Shown here piece after piece: positions 52,253 through 60,334 of a stretch of 64,000 bases of DNA. The notes under the pieces were generated by a model. The model was not told the DNA's origin and searched no databases. It saw only the letters and a list, made by a program, of their open reading frames with translations. The stretch covers positions 558,001-622,000 of the forward strand of contig NZ_JABMKW010000018.1 of the NCBI RefSeq assembly GCF_013204795.1, written 5' to 3'. Origin of the DNA: Pedobacter panaciterrae. GTDB lineage: Bacteria > Bacteroidota > Bacteroidia > Sphingobacteriales > Sphingobacteriaceae. Both the position numbers and the translations under genes were made by a program. Each line of letters begins with the position of its first letter. Within the stretch, counting starts at the first letter, position 1.

Positions 52253-52635
52253 TTTAATCTGTAAGAAGCTATTAAGCTAAATTTAGGAATATCAACTGTA
52301 AATTCAGTATCGTCAAACAGACGGCTCATTAAATAGCTGCCGTTCATGGTACCCATATCAGTTGTTAAGTTACAACCAGATACGTAAGAATGGCTTTCTC
52401 CAGGTTCAATTACAGGCTGTAAACCAATAACTCCTTCGCCTTCTACTTCTCTTTGAACACCGCTGGAATCAAAAATGAACCATTGACGTCTTTTAAGCTG
52501 TATAGCGTAATCTGAAAGGTTTTCTATATTGATGCGGTAGGCAAATACATAGTGATCATTTGCTGGATTAGAATATTCATCCTGATACACGGTTTCTACC
52601 GAAATTTTAACACCATCTGTTATTGCTGTAACCAT
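52249..52635 (-). CDS. apaG: ApaG family protein
   Basis: With the start at 52635 the product is 128 residues, beginning MVTAITDGVKISVETVYQ, the usual ApaG opening; an upstream ATG at 52671 overlaps dusB and is less likely. The Fn3-like fold motifs RRQWFIFDSSG, GEGVIGLQPVIEPGE and YVSGCNL are clear. ApaG was named for effects on cobalt and diadenosine tetraphosphate handling; its biochemical role is not established. It follows dusB. Confidence 0.92.
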   Translation of the reverse strand: MVTAITDGVKISVETVYQDEYSNPANDHYVFAYRINIENLSDYAIQLKRRQWFIFDSSGVQREVEGEGVIGLQPVIEPGESHSYVSGCNLTTDMGTMNGSYLMSRLFDDTEFTVDIPKFSLIASYRLN

Positions 52636-52667
52636 TACAATTTTATTTTTTAAATGTTTTTCAAAAA

Positions 52668-53675
52668 TCACGCCATTTCCCCAACCGGGAGAATGTTATG
52701 ATACTTATCTGCCACTTCGTCCAGGATACTATGTATTGTTTCTATGTTATCCTCTTTGACAAGTAACATTCTATAAGGTTTAAAGTCTGGCAAACCTTTA
52801 AAGTAGTTTGCATAATGGCGTCTCATTTCGAATACACCAACTTTAGGTCCTTTCCATGCAATTGATTTCTCAAAATGCGTTCTGCATACTGTTACACGCT
52901 CTTCAACACTTGGTCCGGCTAAAATTTCGCCTGTGTTAAAAAAGTGTCTTATTTCCCTGAATATCCATGGATATCCAATAGCAGCCCTGCCAATCATGAT
53001 GCCGTCAATCTCGTATTCCAGTCTCCAGTCTGCCGCTTTTTGTATGCTATCTACATCACCGTTACCAAAAATTGGAATTTTTATGCGTGGATTACGTTTA
53101 ATCTCTCTTATCAGTGTCCAGTCTGCCTCGCCTTTATACAGCTGAGCTCTGGTTCTTCCATGAATTGTTAACGCTTGGATACCAATATCTTGTAATCTTT
53201 CTGCAACTTCTTCTACATTCTTGGTATTATCGTCCCATCCAAGTCTGGTTTTAACCGTTACAGGCAAATGTGTAGCTTTTACAACAGCCTCGGTCATCTT
53301 AACCATTTTGTCAATATCCTGCAGCAAACTAGCACCCGCGCCCCTGCAAGCAACGTTCTTAACGGGGCAGCCGTAATTGATATCCATCAGATCAGGATTG
53401 GCCAGCGTAGCAATTTCGGTAGCCTCTCTCATATGATCAATCTCACTTCCAAATATCTGTATGCCAATAGGGCGCTCATATTCAAAAATATCAAGTTTAG
53501 CCCTGCTTTTTGCAGCATCCCTTATTAATCCTTCCGACGAAATAAATTCGGTATACATCATATCTACCCCGCTTTGTTTACAAACAAAACGAAAAGGAGG
53601 ATCGCTCACATCTTCCATCGGTGCAAGCAATAAAGGGAACTCTCCCAGGTCAATATTTCCTATCTTTACAGACAT
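52668..53675 (-). CDS. dusB: tRNA-dihydrouridine synthase DusB-type
   Basis: The start at 53675 (MSVKIGNIDLGEFPLLLAPM) gives 335 residues. It is a flavin TIM-barrel enzyme reducing uridine in tRNA: LLLAPMEDVSDPPFRFV binds FMN, and the catalytic cysteine is in DINYGCPVKNV; IHGRTRAQLYKGEADW is also typical. An upstream in-frame ATG at 53708 lies in the promoter region, where TACCTTTG occurs. Confidence 0.93.
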   Translation of the reverse strand: MSVKIGNIDLGEFPLLLAPMEDVSDPPFRFVCKQSGVDMMYTEFISSEGLIRDAAKSRAKLDIFEYERPIGIQIFGSEIDHMREATEIATLANPDLMDINYGCPVKNVACRGAGASLLQDIDKMVKMTEAVVKATHLPVTVKTRLGWDDNTKNVEEVAERLQDIGIQALTIHGRTRAQLYKGEADWTLIREIKRNPRIKIPIFGNGDVDSIQKAADWRLEYEIDGIMIGRAAIGYPWIFREIRHFFNTGEILAGPSVEERVTVCRTHFEKSIAWKGPKVGVFEMRRHYANYFKGLPDFKPYRMLLVKEDNIETIHSILDEVADKYHNILPVGEMA

Positions 53676-53705
53676 TTTTCTATCTTCAATGCAAATTTCA
53701 AAGTG

Positions 53706-53713
53706 CAAAGGTA
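53706..53713 (-). promoter_or_regulatory. Possible -7 box of dusB
   Basis: The minus strand reads TACCTTTG, the same octamer as in the efp and peroxiredoxin promoters, 30 bases before the dusB start. I find no -33 TTG at 19-21 bases. Confidence 0.4.
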
Positions 53714-53728
53714 CAAATAATCAAAATA

Positions 53729-54661
53729 ATGAATTTCATAGAAAAGCAACGAGACGAAAATAGTCCTTATACGCAGCTACTTATGCTCATTGGATACATA
53801 ATAGCAGGCCTTTTTGCTTTTTCTATTATTGCGCTCATAATTATAGTTGCCATATATGGACTAGGATCGCTTACCGATCCTGCAATACTTTCTGGTGCTG
53901 AAGAGAAATATCGTCCTGCATTACAAATTTTGCTGGCCGCTACTTCTGTCGGAATGTTTTTGGCCCCGCCATTATTCCTGGCCTTAACAGAAAGAAGGAA
54001 AATTAAGGTATTCTACGGGTTTAAAAAGCCAGAACCGAACCTTTTGCTCATCGTTTTATTAATTATGATAGTTTCTATGCCCGTTATGGAGTGGACGGCC
54101 ATGATTAATCAAAAAATGGTACTTCCCGATTACTTGAAATGGATCGAAACCTGGATGAGAGAAAAAGAAGACCAGGCCATGCAAACCACCCTGCTCCTAT
54201 TAAAAATGAAGCACATCAGCGAGCTTGTAGTTAATCTTTTGTTAATTGCATTATTACCAGGCATAGCAGAGGAATTGATGTTTAGAGGGGCTGTACAGCG
54301 CTCATTCTTAAGAATTTTTAAAAACCCGCATGTCGCAATTTGGACTTCAGCCTTCCTTTTCAGTGCTATACATTTACAGTTTTATGGCTTTTTACCACGT
54401 TTCTTATTGGGTGCCGGCTTCGGATATATCTATTATTGGAGTGGTAATTTATGGTACTCAATGTTAGCCCATTTTTTAAATAATGCTTATGCAGTATGTG
54501 TAGCATGGTATATGCAAAAAAACAATATACCTTTGTCTGAAGCAGACAACACAAGTCATTTTGTCTGGTATGGATACCTGATCAGTTTCATTTTAACGAT
54601 TTTTGTATTCCAATTTTTTAAAAATAAAACATCAAAAACTTATGAGCAGCAATTGGATTAA
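53729..54661 (+). CDS. CPBP family intramembrane metalloprotease
   Basis: With the start at 53729 (MNFIEKQRDENSPYTQL) the protein has 310 residues and about seven membrane helices. The Abi/CPBP motifs are present: AEELMFRGAVQRSF (catalytic Glu pair), SAIHLQFYGFLPRF (His) and AHFLNNAYAV (third motif). Such enzymes cut within membranes, like Rce1. The frame extends upstream to 53621, but that part is in the dusB promoter region. Overlaps the next gene by 20 bases. Confidence 0.9.
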   Translation: MNFIEKQRDENSPYTQLLMLIGYIIAGLFAFSIIALIIIVAIYGLGSLTDPAILSGAEEKYRPALQILLAATSVGMFLAPPLFLALTERRKIKVFYGFKKPEPNLLLIVLLIMIVSMPVMEWTAMINQKMVLPDYLKWIETWMREKEDQAMQTTLLLLKMKHISELVVNLLLIALLPGIAEELMFRGAVQRSFLRIFKNPHVAIWTSAFLFSAIHLQFYGFLPRFLLGAGFGYIYYWSGNLWYSMLAHFLNNAYAVCVAWYMQKNNIPLSEADNTSHFVWYGYLISFILTIFVFQFFKNKTSKTYEQQLD

Positions 54662-54848
54662 GGTTTATGAAACAGAAGATCAATTTAAGGCTGAGATTCT
54701 TAAACAAGGATTAGAGGCAATTGATATCGATGCTGTAGTATTAAACAAACAAGATTCATCTTACAAAACTTTTGGCATCTTAACAGTCCTTGTACATCCA
54801 GATGACTCCGAAAAAGCGAAGGAATACATTTTAGAAAACAATATTTAA
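54642..54848 (+). CDS. Small DUF2007-like protein
   Basis: Taking the ATG at 54642 gives 68 residues, beginning MSSNWIKVYETEDQFKAEIL; an upstream in-frame ATG at 54603 is inside the protease gene. The fold resembles the DUF2007 'putative signal transducing protein' family: a ferredoxin-like domain with ILKQGLEAIDIDAVVLNKQD. It overlaps the protease gene by 20 bases and shares one base with cdsA, so it is embedded between them. Confidence 0.8.
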   Translation: MSSNWIKVYETEDQFKAEILKQGLEAIDIDAVVLNKQDSSYKTFGILTVLVHPDDSEKAKEYILENNI

Positions 54849-55657
54849 TGAAAACCAGAGCAATAACTGCGTTCTTTTTTACCATAGTGATGTTGGGATC
54901 CATCTTTTTAGGTGGCTATACCTTTACCTTTTTTTACCTGCTTTTAAGTCTTGCTGCGCTATTTGAATTCTTTAAACTGATCAAAACAGCAGGAATAAGA
55001 CCACACCGAAATATTGCACTTTTTGCTGCCACACTAGTATTTTTAATGACCGCAGGATACCATTATCTGCAATTTGAAACCAAGTACCTGTTGCTTTTAG
55101 TACCACTTTTATTTTCGGTATTCATCAGCGAACTCTATAAAAAAGATAAAATACCCTTTGCCAATATATCCTATACTTTTGTGGGGTTTGTATATGTAAC
55201 AACCCCATTTTGTTTCTTTTATTCACTTGGTTTTTTGGCCAGCAGTGCTGAATATAGCTTTCATTTACCATTGTCCTTTTTACTGATGCTATGGGCCAAT
55301 GATACAGGCGCTTACCTGTTTGGAATGAAATTCGGTAAAACACGACTTTTTGAGCGTCATTCGCCAAAAAAATCATGGGAGGGTTTCTTTGGAGGAATGT
55401 TTACCAGCGTGCTCGCATCTTACCTTATATCTTTACAATTTACAGAAATAAGCAGCTGGGTTTGGGCCGGAATGGCACTTTTAATAGCAAGCTTTGGCAC
55501 ACTTGGAGATCTTGTAGAATCAATGCTGAAACGAAGCCTTAATGTAAAGGATTCAGGTACTTTCTTACCGGGACACGGTGGCCTTTTAGATAGGTTTGAT
55601 GGCCTCTTGATTGCCGCCCCTGTGGTGTATACCTATTTGTACCTTTTGCTCCATTAA
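54848..55657 (+). CDS. cdsA: Phosphatidate cytidylyltransferase
   Basis: A 269-residue membrane enzyme with about seven helices that makes CDP-diacylglycerol, precursor of the main phospholipids. The family signature is SMLKRSLNVKDSGTFLPGHG followed by GLLDRFDGL; WANDTGAYLFG and KKSWEGFFGG are also typical. One-base overlap with the preceding small gene. Confidence 0.94.
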   Translation: MKTRAITAFFFTIVMLGSIFLGGYTFTFFYLLLSLAALFEFFKLIKTAGIRPHRNIALFAATLVFLMTAGYHYLQFETKYLLLLVPLLFSVFISELYKKDKIPFANISYTFVGFVYVTTPFCFFYSLGFLASSAEYSFHLPLSFLLMLWANDTGAYLFGMKFGKTRLFERHSPKKSWEGFFGGMFTSVLASYLISLQFTEISSWVWAGMALLIASFGTLGDLVESMLKRSLNVKDSGTFLPGHGGLLDRFDGLLIAAPVVYTYLYLLLH

Positions 55658-55771
55658 TTTTAAAAAAATACCGGGTTAATATCAGGTCTGAAAACGGCTG
55701 GATTGTTGCTTTACCAAAATCAATAATGAATGCATGTTAAGTTCATATTAACACCGTGTTTTTCTGGTAAA

Positions 55772-55813
55772 ACATGGACTAGACATGGAGTAGACATGGA
55801 CTCAACATGGACT
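55772..55813. repeat. Four tandem 11-bp repeats
   Basis: ACATGGACT occurs at 55772, 55794 and 55805, and ACATGGAGT at 55783, so the unit repeats every 11 bases, close to one helical turn. The stretch lies in the 249-base gap between cdsA and the DUF3820 gene, in which I see no gene. Confidence 0.7.
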
Positions 55814-55906
55814 TTGAAGATTTTGTACTTAAACAAGAGCCCTACAACACTATAACGATAAATAAAAAAATAGGCTAAAAAACAAGAATTTTGGAGAGAA
55901 ATGAGA

Positions 55907-56125
55907 CTAACGATTGGGGTTCTTTAGCGGTTGAAGCAAATACTCCAGGCCGTTAAGTTTAATCTCATAAAGTGTTGCAATCATTTCGCCAAGTTTCCCG
56001 GGAGGAAAACCTTCTTTATGAAACCAGATCAGGTAAGATTCCGGCAGATCGCATATAATACGTCCTTTATATTTGCCAAATGGCATTTGCATGGTAACCA
56101 GATCTTTCAGTATTTGCGGATTCAT
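55907..56125 (-). CDS. DUF3820 family protein
   Basis: A 72-residue protein with the family motif MPFGKYKGRIICDLPESYLI near the start and GKLGEMIATLYEIKLN later. Function unknown. It lies 11 bases after the mfd stop on the same strand and is probably transcribed with it. Confidence 0.85.
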   Translation of the reverse strand: MNPQILKDLVTMQMPFGKYKGRIICDLPESYLIWFHKEGFPPGKLGEMIATLYEIKLNGLEYLLQPLKNPNR

Positions 56126-56136
56126 TTCGCTTTAAA

Positions 56137-59100
56137 TTAATTAACCACCATTTCGAGCATTTCTACTGCTTCATCAACTGTGTTAAGGTTATCAAAGGCA
56201 ATCCTTAAGCTGTCTTTAACTTCTTTTAAATTACATAGCCGGGGGTGGATTTGTGCAAAGTGCAATATTTTATTGAACATTGTTGAATCAAAAAACGAAG
56301 ATTGTTTGTCTGTTATGAAATAACCGCGTAAAGTGCCTTTTTTGAAGGTTATTTTTTCAAAAGCCAGTTTTTTGGCCACCCATTGCAATCTCAATACATT
56401 CAGCATGGTTTTAACTGGCTTTGGAACCGGACCAAACCGATCTTTTAAACTCAGCTCAAATGCTTTTAACTGGGTTTCGTTCTCTATTTTAGACAACTCG
56501 GTGTATAGATTATACCGCTCGGTAATGTTGGTTACATAATCGTCTGGAATGTATAATTCCAAATCGGTATCTATCTGTGTAAAGGTAACAAAAGGGCGTT
56601 CCGGCTCATCTTTAAACAGGCCTTTAAACTCATCTGCTTTGAGCTCCTGTATGGCTTCATCAAGTATTTTGTGATACATTTCGAAACCTATTTCGGCAAT
56701 AAAGCCACTTTGCTCCGCTCCTAACAGGTTTCCGCTGCCGCGGATGTCCAAATCCCTCATTGCGATGTTAAAGCCGCTCCCGAGGTCTGAAAACTCTTCG
56801 ATGGCACTAAGTCTTTTGCGGGCCTCAGAAGTTAAGGTAGAAAGTGGAGGACTTAGCAGGTAACAGAAAGCTTTTTTGTTGGACCTACCTACCCTGCCAC
56901 GCATCTGGTGCAGGTCGCTTAGCCCAAACATATGTGCATGGTTAATGATGATGGTGTTTGCGTTTGGAATATCCAAACCTGCCTCAATAATTGTTGTGGC
57001 AACCAATACATCCTTTTCGCCATTTATAAAATCAAGCATTACATCCTCAAGCGCGTCGCCATCAAGCTGCCCGTGGGCAATACCTATGCGTGCTTTTGGA
57101 ACCAGGCGTTGTATTAAACCGCCCAATTGCGGAAGGTCGTTTACGCGGTTATGGATAAAGAATACCTGTCCGCCACGATCAAGTTCAAATTGAACGGCTT
57201 CCTGAATCAGTTTATCGTTAAAAACGTGTAATTCTGTATTTACAGCTTGCCTGTTTGGTGGCGGAGTGCTCATGATGGAAAGATCTCTCGCTCCCATTAA
57301 CGAAAAATGGAGTGTACGCGGAATTGGTGTGGCGGTAAGGGTTAGGGTATCTACATTCACCCTCAAAGCCTTCAGTTTTTCTTTCGATGCTACACCGAAC
57401 TTCTGTTCTTCATCGATGATCATGATGCCCAGATCTTTGAATTTTACATCCTTGCTCAATAAACGGTGGGTACCAATAATGATATCTACTTTGCCATCAA
57501 CAACAGCTGCAAGCGTATCTTTTATCTGTTTATTGGTTTTAAAACGGTTAATGTAGTCGACATTGCAAGGGAAGCCTTTTAAACGACCCGAGAAGGTTTT
57601 AAAGTGTTGTAAGGCCAAAATGGTGGTAGGCACCAATACTGCTGCCTGTTTGCCGTTTGCAACGGCTTTAAAGGCCGCACGTATAGCGATCTCTGTTTTA
57701 CCAAAGCCTACATCGCCACACACAAGCCTATCCATTGGATGCGGGGCTTCCATGTCTTTTTTAACATCGTTTGTCGCCTTTTCCTGATCAGGGGTATCTT
57801 CGTAAATGAAAGATGCTTCCAGTTCTGTTTCCAGGTAGCCATCTGGATCGAATGCAGTACCAACCTGCGATTTTCTTAAGGCGTATAGCTTTATCAGGTC
57901 GCGGGCTATATCTTTAACTTTTTTTTTAGTGGTCTTTTTAAGCTTGTCCCATGCCTCGGTTCCCAGCTTGTTCATTTTAGGGGCAGTACCATCTTTTCCG
58001 CTGTATTTTGCAATGCGGTTTAGGGAGTTGATGTTTACGTAAAGCAGGTCGTTGTCGGCATATACCAGTCGAATCATTTCCTGTGTTTTTCCGTTTACTT
58101 CTACCTTTTCCAGGCCGGCATATTTACCTATTCCATGGTCTATATGGGTCACAAAATCGCCTGGCTTTAAATCTCTGAGTTCTTTTAAAGTTATGGCCTG
58201 ACTGCGCTGATAGCCTCTTTTGAGCTTGTATTTGTAAAAACGATCAAAAATTTGATGGTCAGTATAAAAGGCCACATGTTGTTGCGCGTCAACAAATCCT
58301 TCTCTTAAAGGGATGTTTACCGGGGTAAACTTTGCCGTTTTATCTATATCGTCTAATATGGCGTATAAACGTTCGGTTTGCTTGGTTGAGGAGCTAAAAA
58401 TGAAGTTATGGATGCCTTGCTTTTCATTTTCTTTGATGTTGTGAATAAGCAGGTTAAAGTCTTTATTAAAGGATGGCTGTGGCTTGGTTTCGAACTGAAA
58501 AACCTGATCTGTTTTGTAAAAAAATTGTTTTCCAAATTCTACCAGAAGAAAATCCTGCAGCATGTCGGCCATCATTTTTTCGTCGGTAAAGGCAAATTTA
58601 GGGTCAATCCAGTCTTGATTTTCCGCTTTTTCTTTAACCGGCAAAGCTTTCCAAAGCTCAACAGCCTTTTTGTAGCCGGATTTAACAATGTCGAGGGTAA
58701 ATTCTACATCTCTAAACCAAAGCTGGGTGTCTTTTTCTATATAGTCGAGCAAGCTGATGTTGCTTTCTGTAAGGTATTTTGATTGAACATTTGGGATGAT
58801 GGTGAAGGTTTTTACATCTTCTACAGAGAGTTGACTTTCTATTTCGAATGTGCGGATGCTTTCAATTTCATCACCAAAAAATTCTATACGATAAGGCAGG
58901 TCATGTGAGAAAGAAAAAATATCTACTATGCCGCCACGGATTGAAAACTGACCGGGTTCGTAAACGAAATCGGTACGGTTAAAATCGTAGTCTATCAGGA
59001 ACTCATTTATGAAATCGATGCCTAGTTTAGCGCCCAGACTAATTTCGAGGGTGTTTTTTTCGAGAAGAGAACGGTTTATTACCTTTTCTGCAAGGGCCTC

Positions 59101-59478
59101 GGGGTATGTAACTACTATTTTGCCGTATTCAGAATGGTGGTTTAGTTCGTTTAATACTTCGGCCCTGGCCAGTACATTTGCGGTGTCAACCTGTGTAAAT
59201 TCAAAAGCTTTGCGGAATGAAGAAGGAAATAAAAGTACTTCTTTATCCAGAATACTTTCCAGATCTGCAAGAAAATAAGATGCCTCTTCCCTATCCGGTA
59301 ACACAAATAAAATTGGTTTATGGAGCAGAAAATAAATAGCTGTTGCAATTGTTGCATCGGCAGAACCAACTAGTCCTTTTAGCTGAAGTTTATTACCTTT
59401 GCCCGCATTAAGGGCTTTTGCCAATGCTACAATGCGTTCATCTGTTTTGTATCGATTAATCAGGTCGCGGATGTTCAC
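56137..59478 (-). CDS. mfd: Transcription-repair coupling factor Mfd
   Basis: A protein of 1113 residues if it starts at the GTG at 59478 (NIRDLINRYKTDERI follows). An ATG at 59592 would add 38 codons but would overlap the divergent DUF2752 gene. Order: UvrB-like domain (about 40-290), RNA polymerase-interacting domain (near 480-540: PGDFVTHIDHGIGKYAGLE), RecG-like translocase with Walker A CGDVGFGKTE and DEEQ box IIDEEQKFGV, TRG motif region, C-terminal D7 domain. Mfd removes stalled RNA polymerase and recruits UvrA. A TACATTTG -7 box lies 4 bases before the GTG. Confidence 0.94.
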   Translation of the reverse strand: MNIRDLINRYKTDERIVALAKALNAGKGNKLQLKGLVGSADATIATAIYFLLHKPILFVLPDREEASYFLADLESILDKEVLLFPSSFRKAFEFTQVDTANVLARAEVLNELNHHSEYGKIVVTYPEALAEKVINRSLLEKNTLEISLGAKLGIDFINEFLIDYDFNRTDFVYEPGQFSIRGGIVDIFSFSHDLPYRIEFFGDEIESIRTFEIESQLSVEDVKTFTIIPNVQSKYLTESNISLLDYIEKDTQLWFRDVEFTLDIVKSGYKKAVELWKALPVKEKAENQDWIDPKFAFTDEKMMADMLQDFLLVEFGKQFFYKTDQVFQFETKPQPSFNKDFNLLIHNIKENEKQGIHNFIFSSSTKQTERLYAILDDIDKTAKFTPVNIPLREGFVDAQQHVAFYTDHQIFDRFYKYKLKRGYQRSQAITLKELRDLKPGDFVTHIDHGIGKYAGLEKVEVNGKTQEMIRLVYADNDLLYVNINSLNRIAKYSGKDGTAPKMNKLGTEAWDKLKKTTKKKVKDIARDLIKLYALRKSQVGTAFDPDGYLETELEASFIYEDTPDQEKATNDVKKDMEAPHPMDRLVCGDVGFGKTEIAIRAAFKAVANGKQAAVLVPTTILALQHFKTFSGRLKGFPCNVDYINRFKTNKQIKDTLAAVVDGKVDIIIGTHRLLSKDVKFKDLGIMIIDEEQKFGVASKEKLKALRVNVDTLTLTATPIPRTLHFSLMGARDLSIMSTPPPNRQAVNTELHVFNDKLIQEAVQFELDRGGQVFFIHNRVNDLPQLGGLIQRLVPKARIGIAHGQLDGDALEDVMLDFINGEKDVLVATTIIEAGLDIPNANTIIINHAHMFGLSDLHQMRGRVGRSNKKAFCYLLSPPLSTLTSEARKRLSAIEEFSDLGSGFNIAMRDLDIRGSGNLLGAEQSGFIAEIGFEMYHKILDEAIQELKADEFKGLFKDEPERPFVTFTQIDTDLELYIPDDYVTNITERYNLYTELSKIENETQLKAFELSLKDRFGPVPKPVKTMLNVLRLQWVAKKLAFEKITFKKGTLRGYFITDKQSSFFDSTMFNKILHFAQIHPRLCNLKEVKDSLRIAFDNLNTVDEAVEMLEMVVN

Positions 59479-59482
59479 AATG

Positions 59483-59490
59483 CAAATGTA
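59483..59490 (-). promoter_or_regulatory. Possible -7 box abutting the mfd GTG start
   Basis: The minus strand reads TACATTTG, 4 bases before the GTG, the same distance as at lpxD. The nearest TTTG upstream is 26 bases away, outside the normal range, so confidence is moderate. Confidence 0.45.
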
Positions 59491-59557
59491 AGATTTATGA
59501 TTAGCTTTAGATGTAACAAAGTCTCTATTAATCAATCTAAAATAAAAAGAGGATAAC

Positions 59558-59884
59558 ATGAAAATGCTGAGCCGCATACCATTAGAACTCATTTTTTGGA
59601 TAACGGCTTTAGTATTGCTGGGATTAGCGCAACCACAGTTACATGGCCATGAACATCACTTTACCCTTTGTCCGCTAGCAAACATGGGGATAGATTGGTG
59701 CCCGGGATGTGGAATTGGAAGAGCTTTAACGCAGCTGTTTCATGGTAATATTGCAGAGAGCATTAAGCTCCATTGGTTTGGAATACCTGCCCTGCTGATT
59801 ATTGTATACAGGATTGTTGTGCTGATAAAATTAAGTGTTAAAAGGAATAAAATTTTAAAATATAAGGAGGAAGGATATGTTTGA
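59558..59884 (+). CDS. DUF2752 membrane protein
   Basis: A 108-residue protein with two membrane helices (about 12-28 and 76-93) around a cysteine-rich stretch, TLCPLANMGIDWCPGCGIGRA, the DUF2752 hallmark. The cysteines suggest metal or disulfide binding, but the function is unknown. The TM2-domain gene starts 8 bases before its stop. Confidence 0.85.
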   Translation: MKMLSRIPLELIFWITALVLLGLAQPQLHGHEHHFTLCPLANMGIDWCPGCGIGRALTQLFHGNIAESIKLHWFGIPALLIIVYRIVVLIKLSVKRNKILKYKEEGYV

Positions 59885-60236
59885 TTCACCATTTATGTCA
59901 TTGCCGGGTATCACACCTCAGGAATATTCGTACTTGCAAACTGCAACTACAGGATTTAGTGAACAACAGTTGAGAGGGTTTTTAATGATTTACGGAAGTA
60001 AAAGAAGAAATCCGGACGATATGGTGCTGTATTGCATTTTAGGCTTCTTTGTACCAGGATTACCAAGGTTTCTGGTAAACCAGATTGGTATGGGAGTGCT
60101 GTATTTCTTTACAGTTGGGTTATGTTTTATAGGAACGATTATCGATTTAATAAACCATAAGACCCTTGCTTTTGAATACAATCAGCGTATGGTGTTTGAA
60201 AGTTTACAGATGGTTAAAATGGGGAATATTCAATAG
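59877..60236 (+). CDS. TM2-domain membrane protein
   Basis: A 119-residue protein: a soluble N-terminal part (1-55), then two close helices of the TM2 domain, LYCILGFFVPGLPRF and MGVLYFFTVGLCFIGTIID, ending with soluble residues. It overlaps the DUF2752 gene and is translated with it. Function unknown. A long hairpin follows at 60244. Confidence 0.85.
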   Translation: MFDSPFMSLPGITPQEYSYLQTATTGFSEQQLRGFLMIYGSKRRNPDDMVLYCILGFFVPGLPRFLVNQIGMGVLYFFTVGLCFIGTIIDLINHKTLAFEYNQRMVFESLQMVKMGNIQ

Positions 60237-60243
60237 AATAGTA

Positions 60244-60300
60244 CACTTTAAAATAAAAAGAGATTGTACAGCGTGTGCAATCTCTTTTTATTTTAAAGTG
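60244..60300. terminator. Terminator with 23-bp perfect stem
   Basis: Arms 60244-60266 and 60278-60300 are perfectly complementary (CACTTTAAAATAAAAAGAG at the outer part) with an 11-base loop. T and A runs in the stem would let it work on both strands. It starts 8 bases after the TM2 gene. Confidence 0.75.
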
Positions 60301-60334
60301 AAATTTTGTTGTGCATATTGTAAATTTACAGCCT

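Noticed and set aside
59479..59592. Longer Mfd start at 59592
   Set aside because: It overlaps the divergent DUF2752 gene and its ribosome binding region, and the added residues do not look like Mfd.
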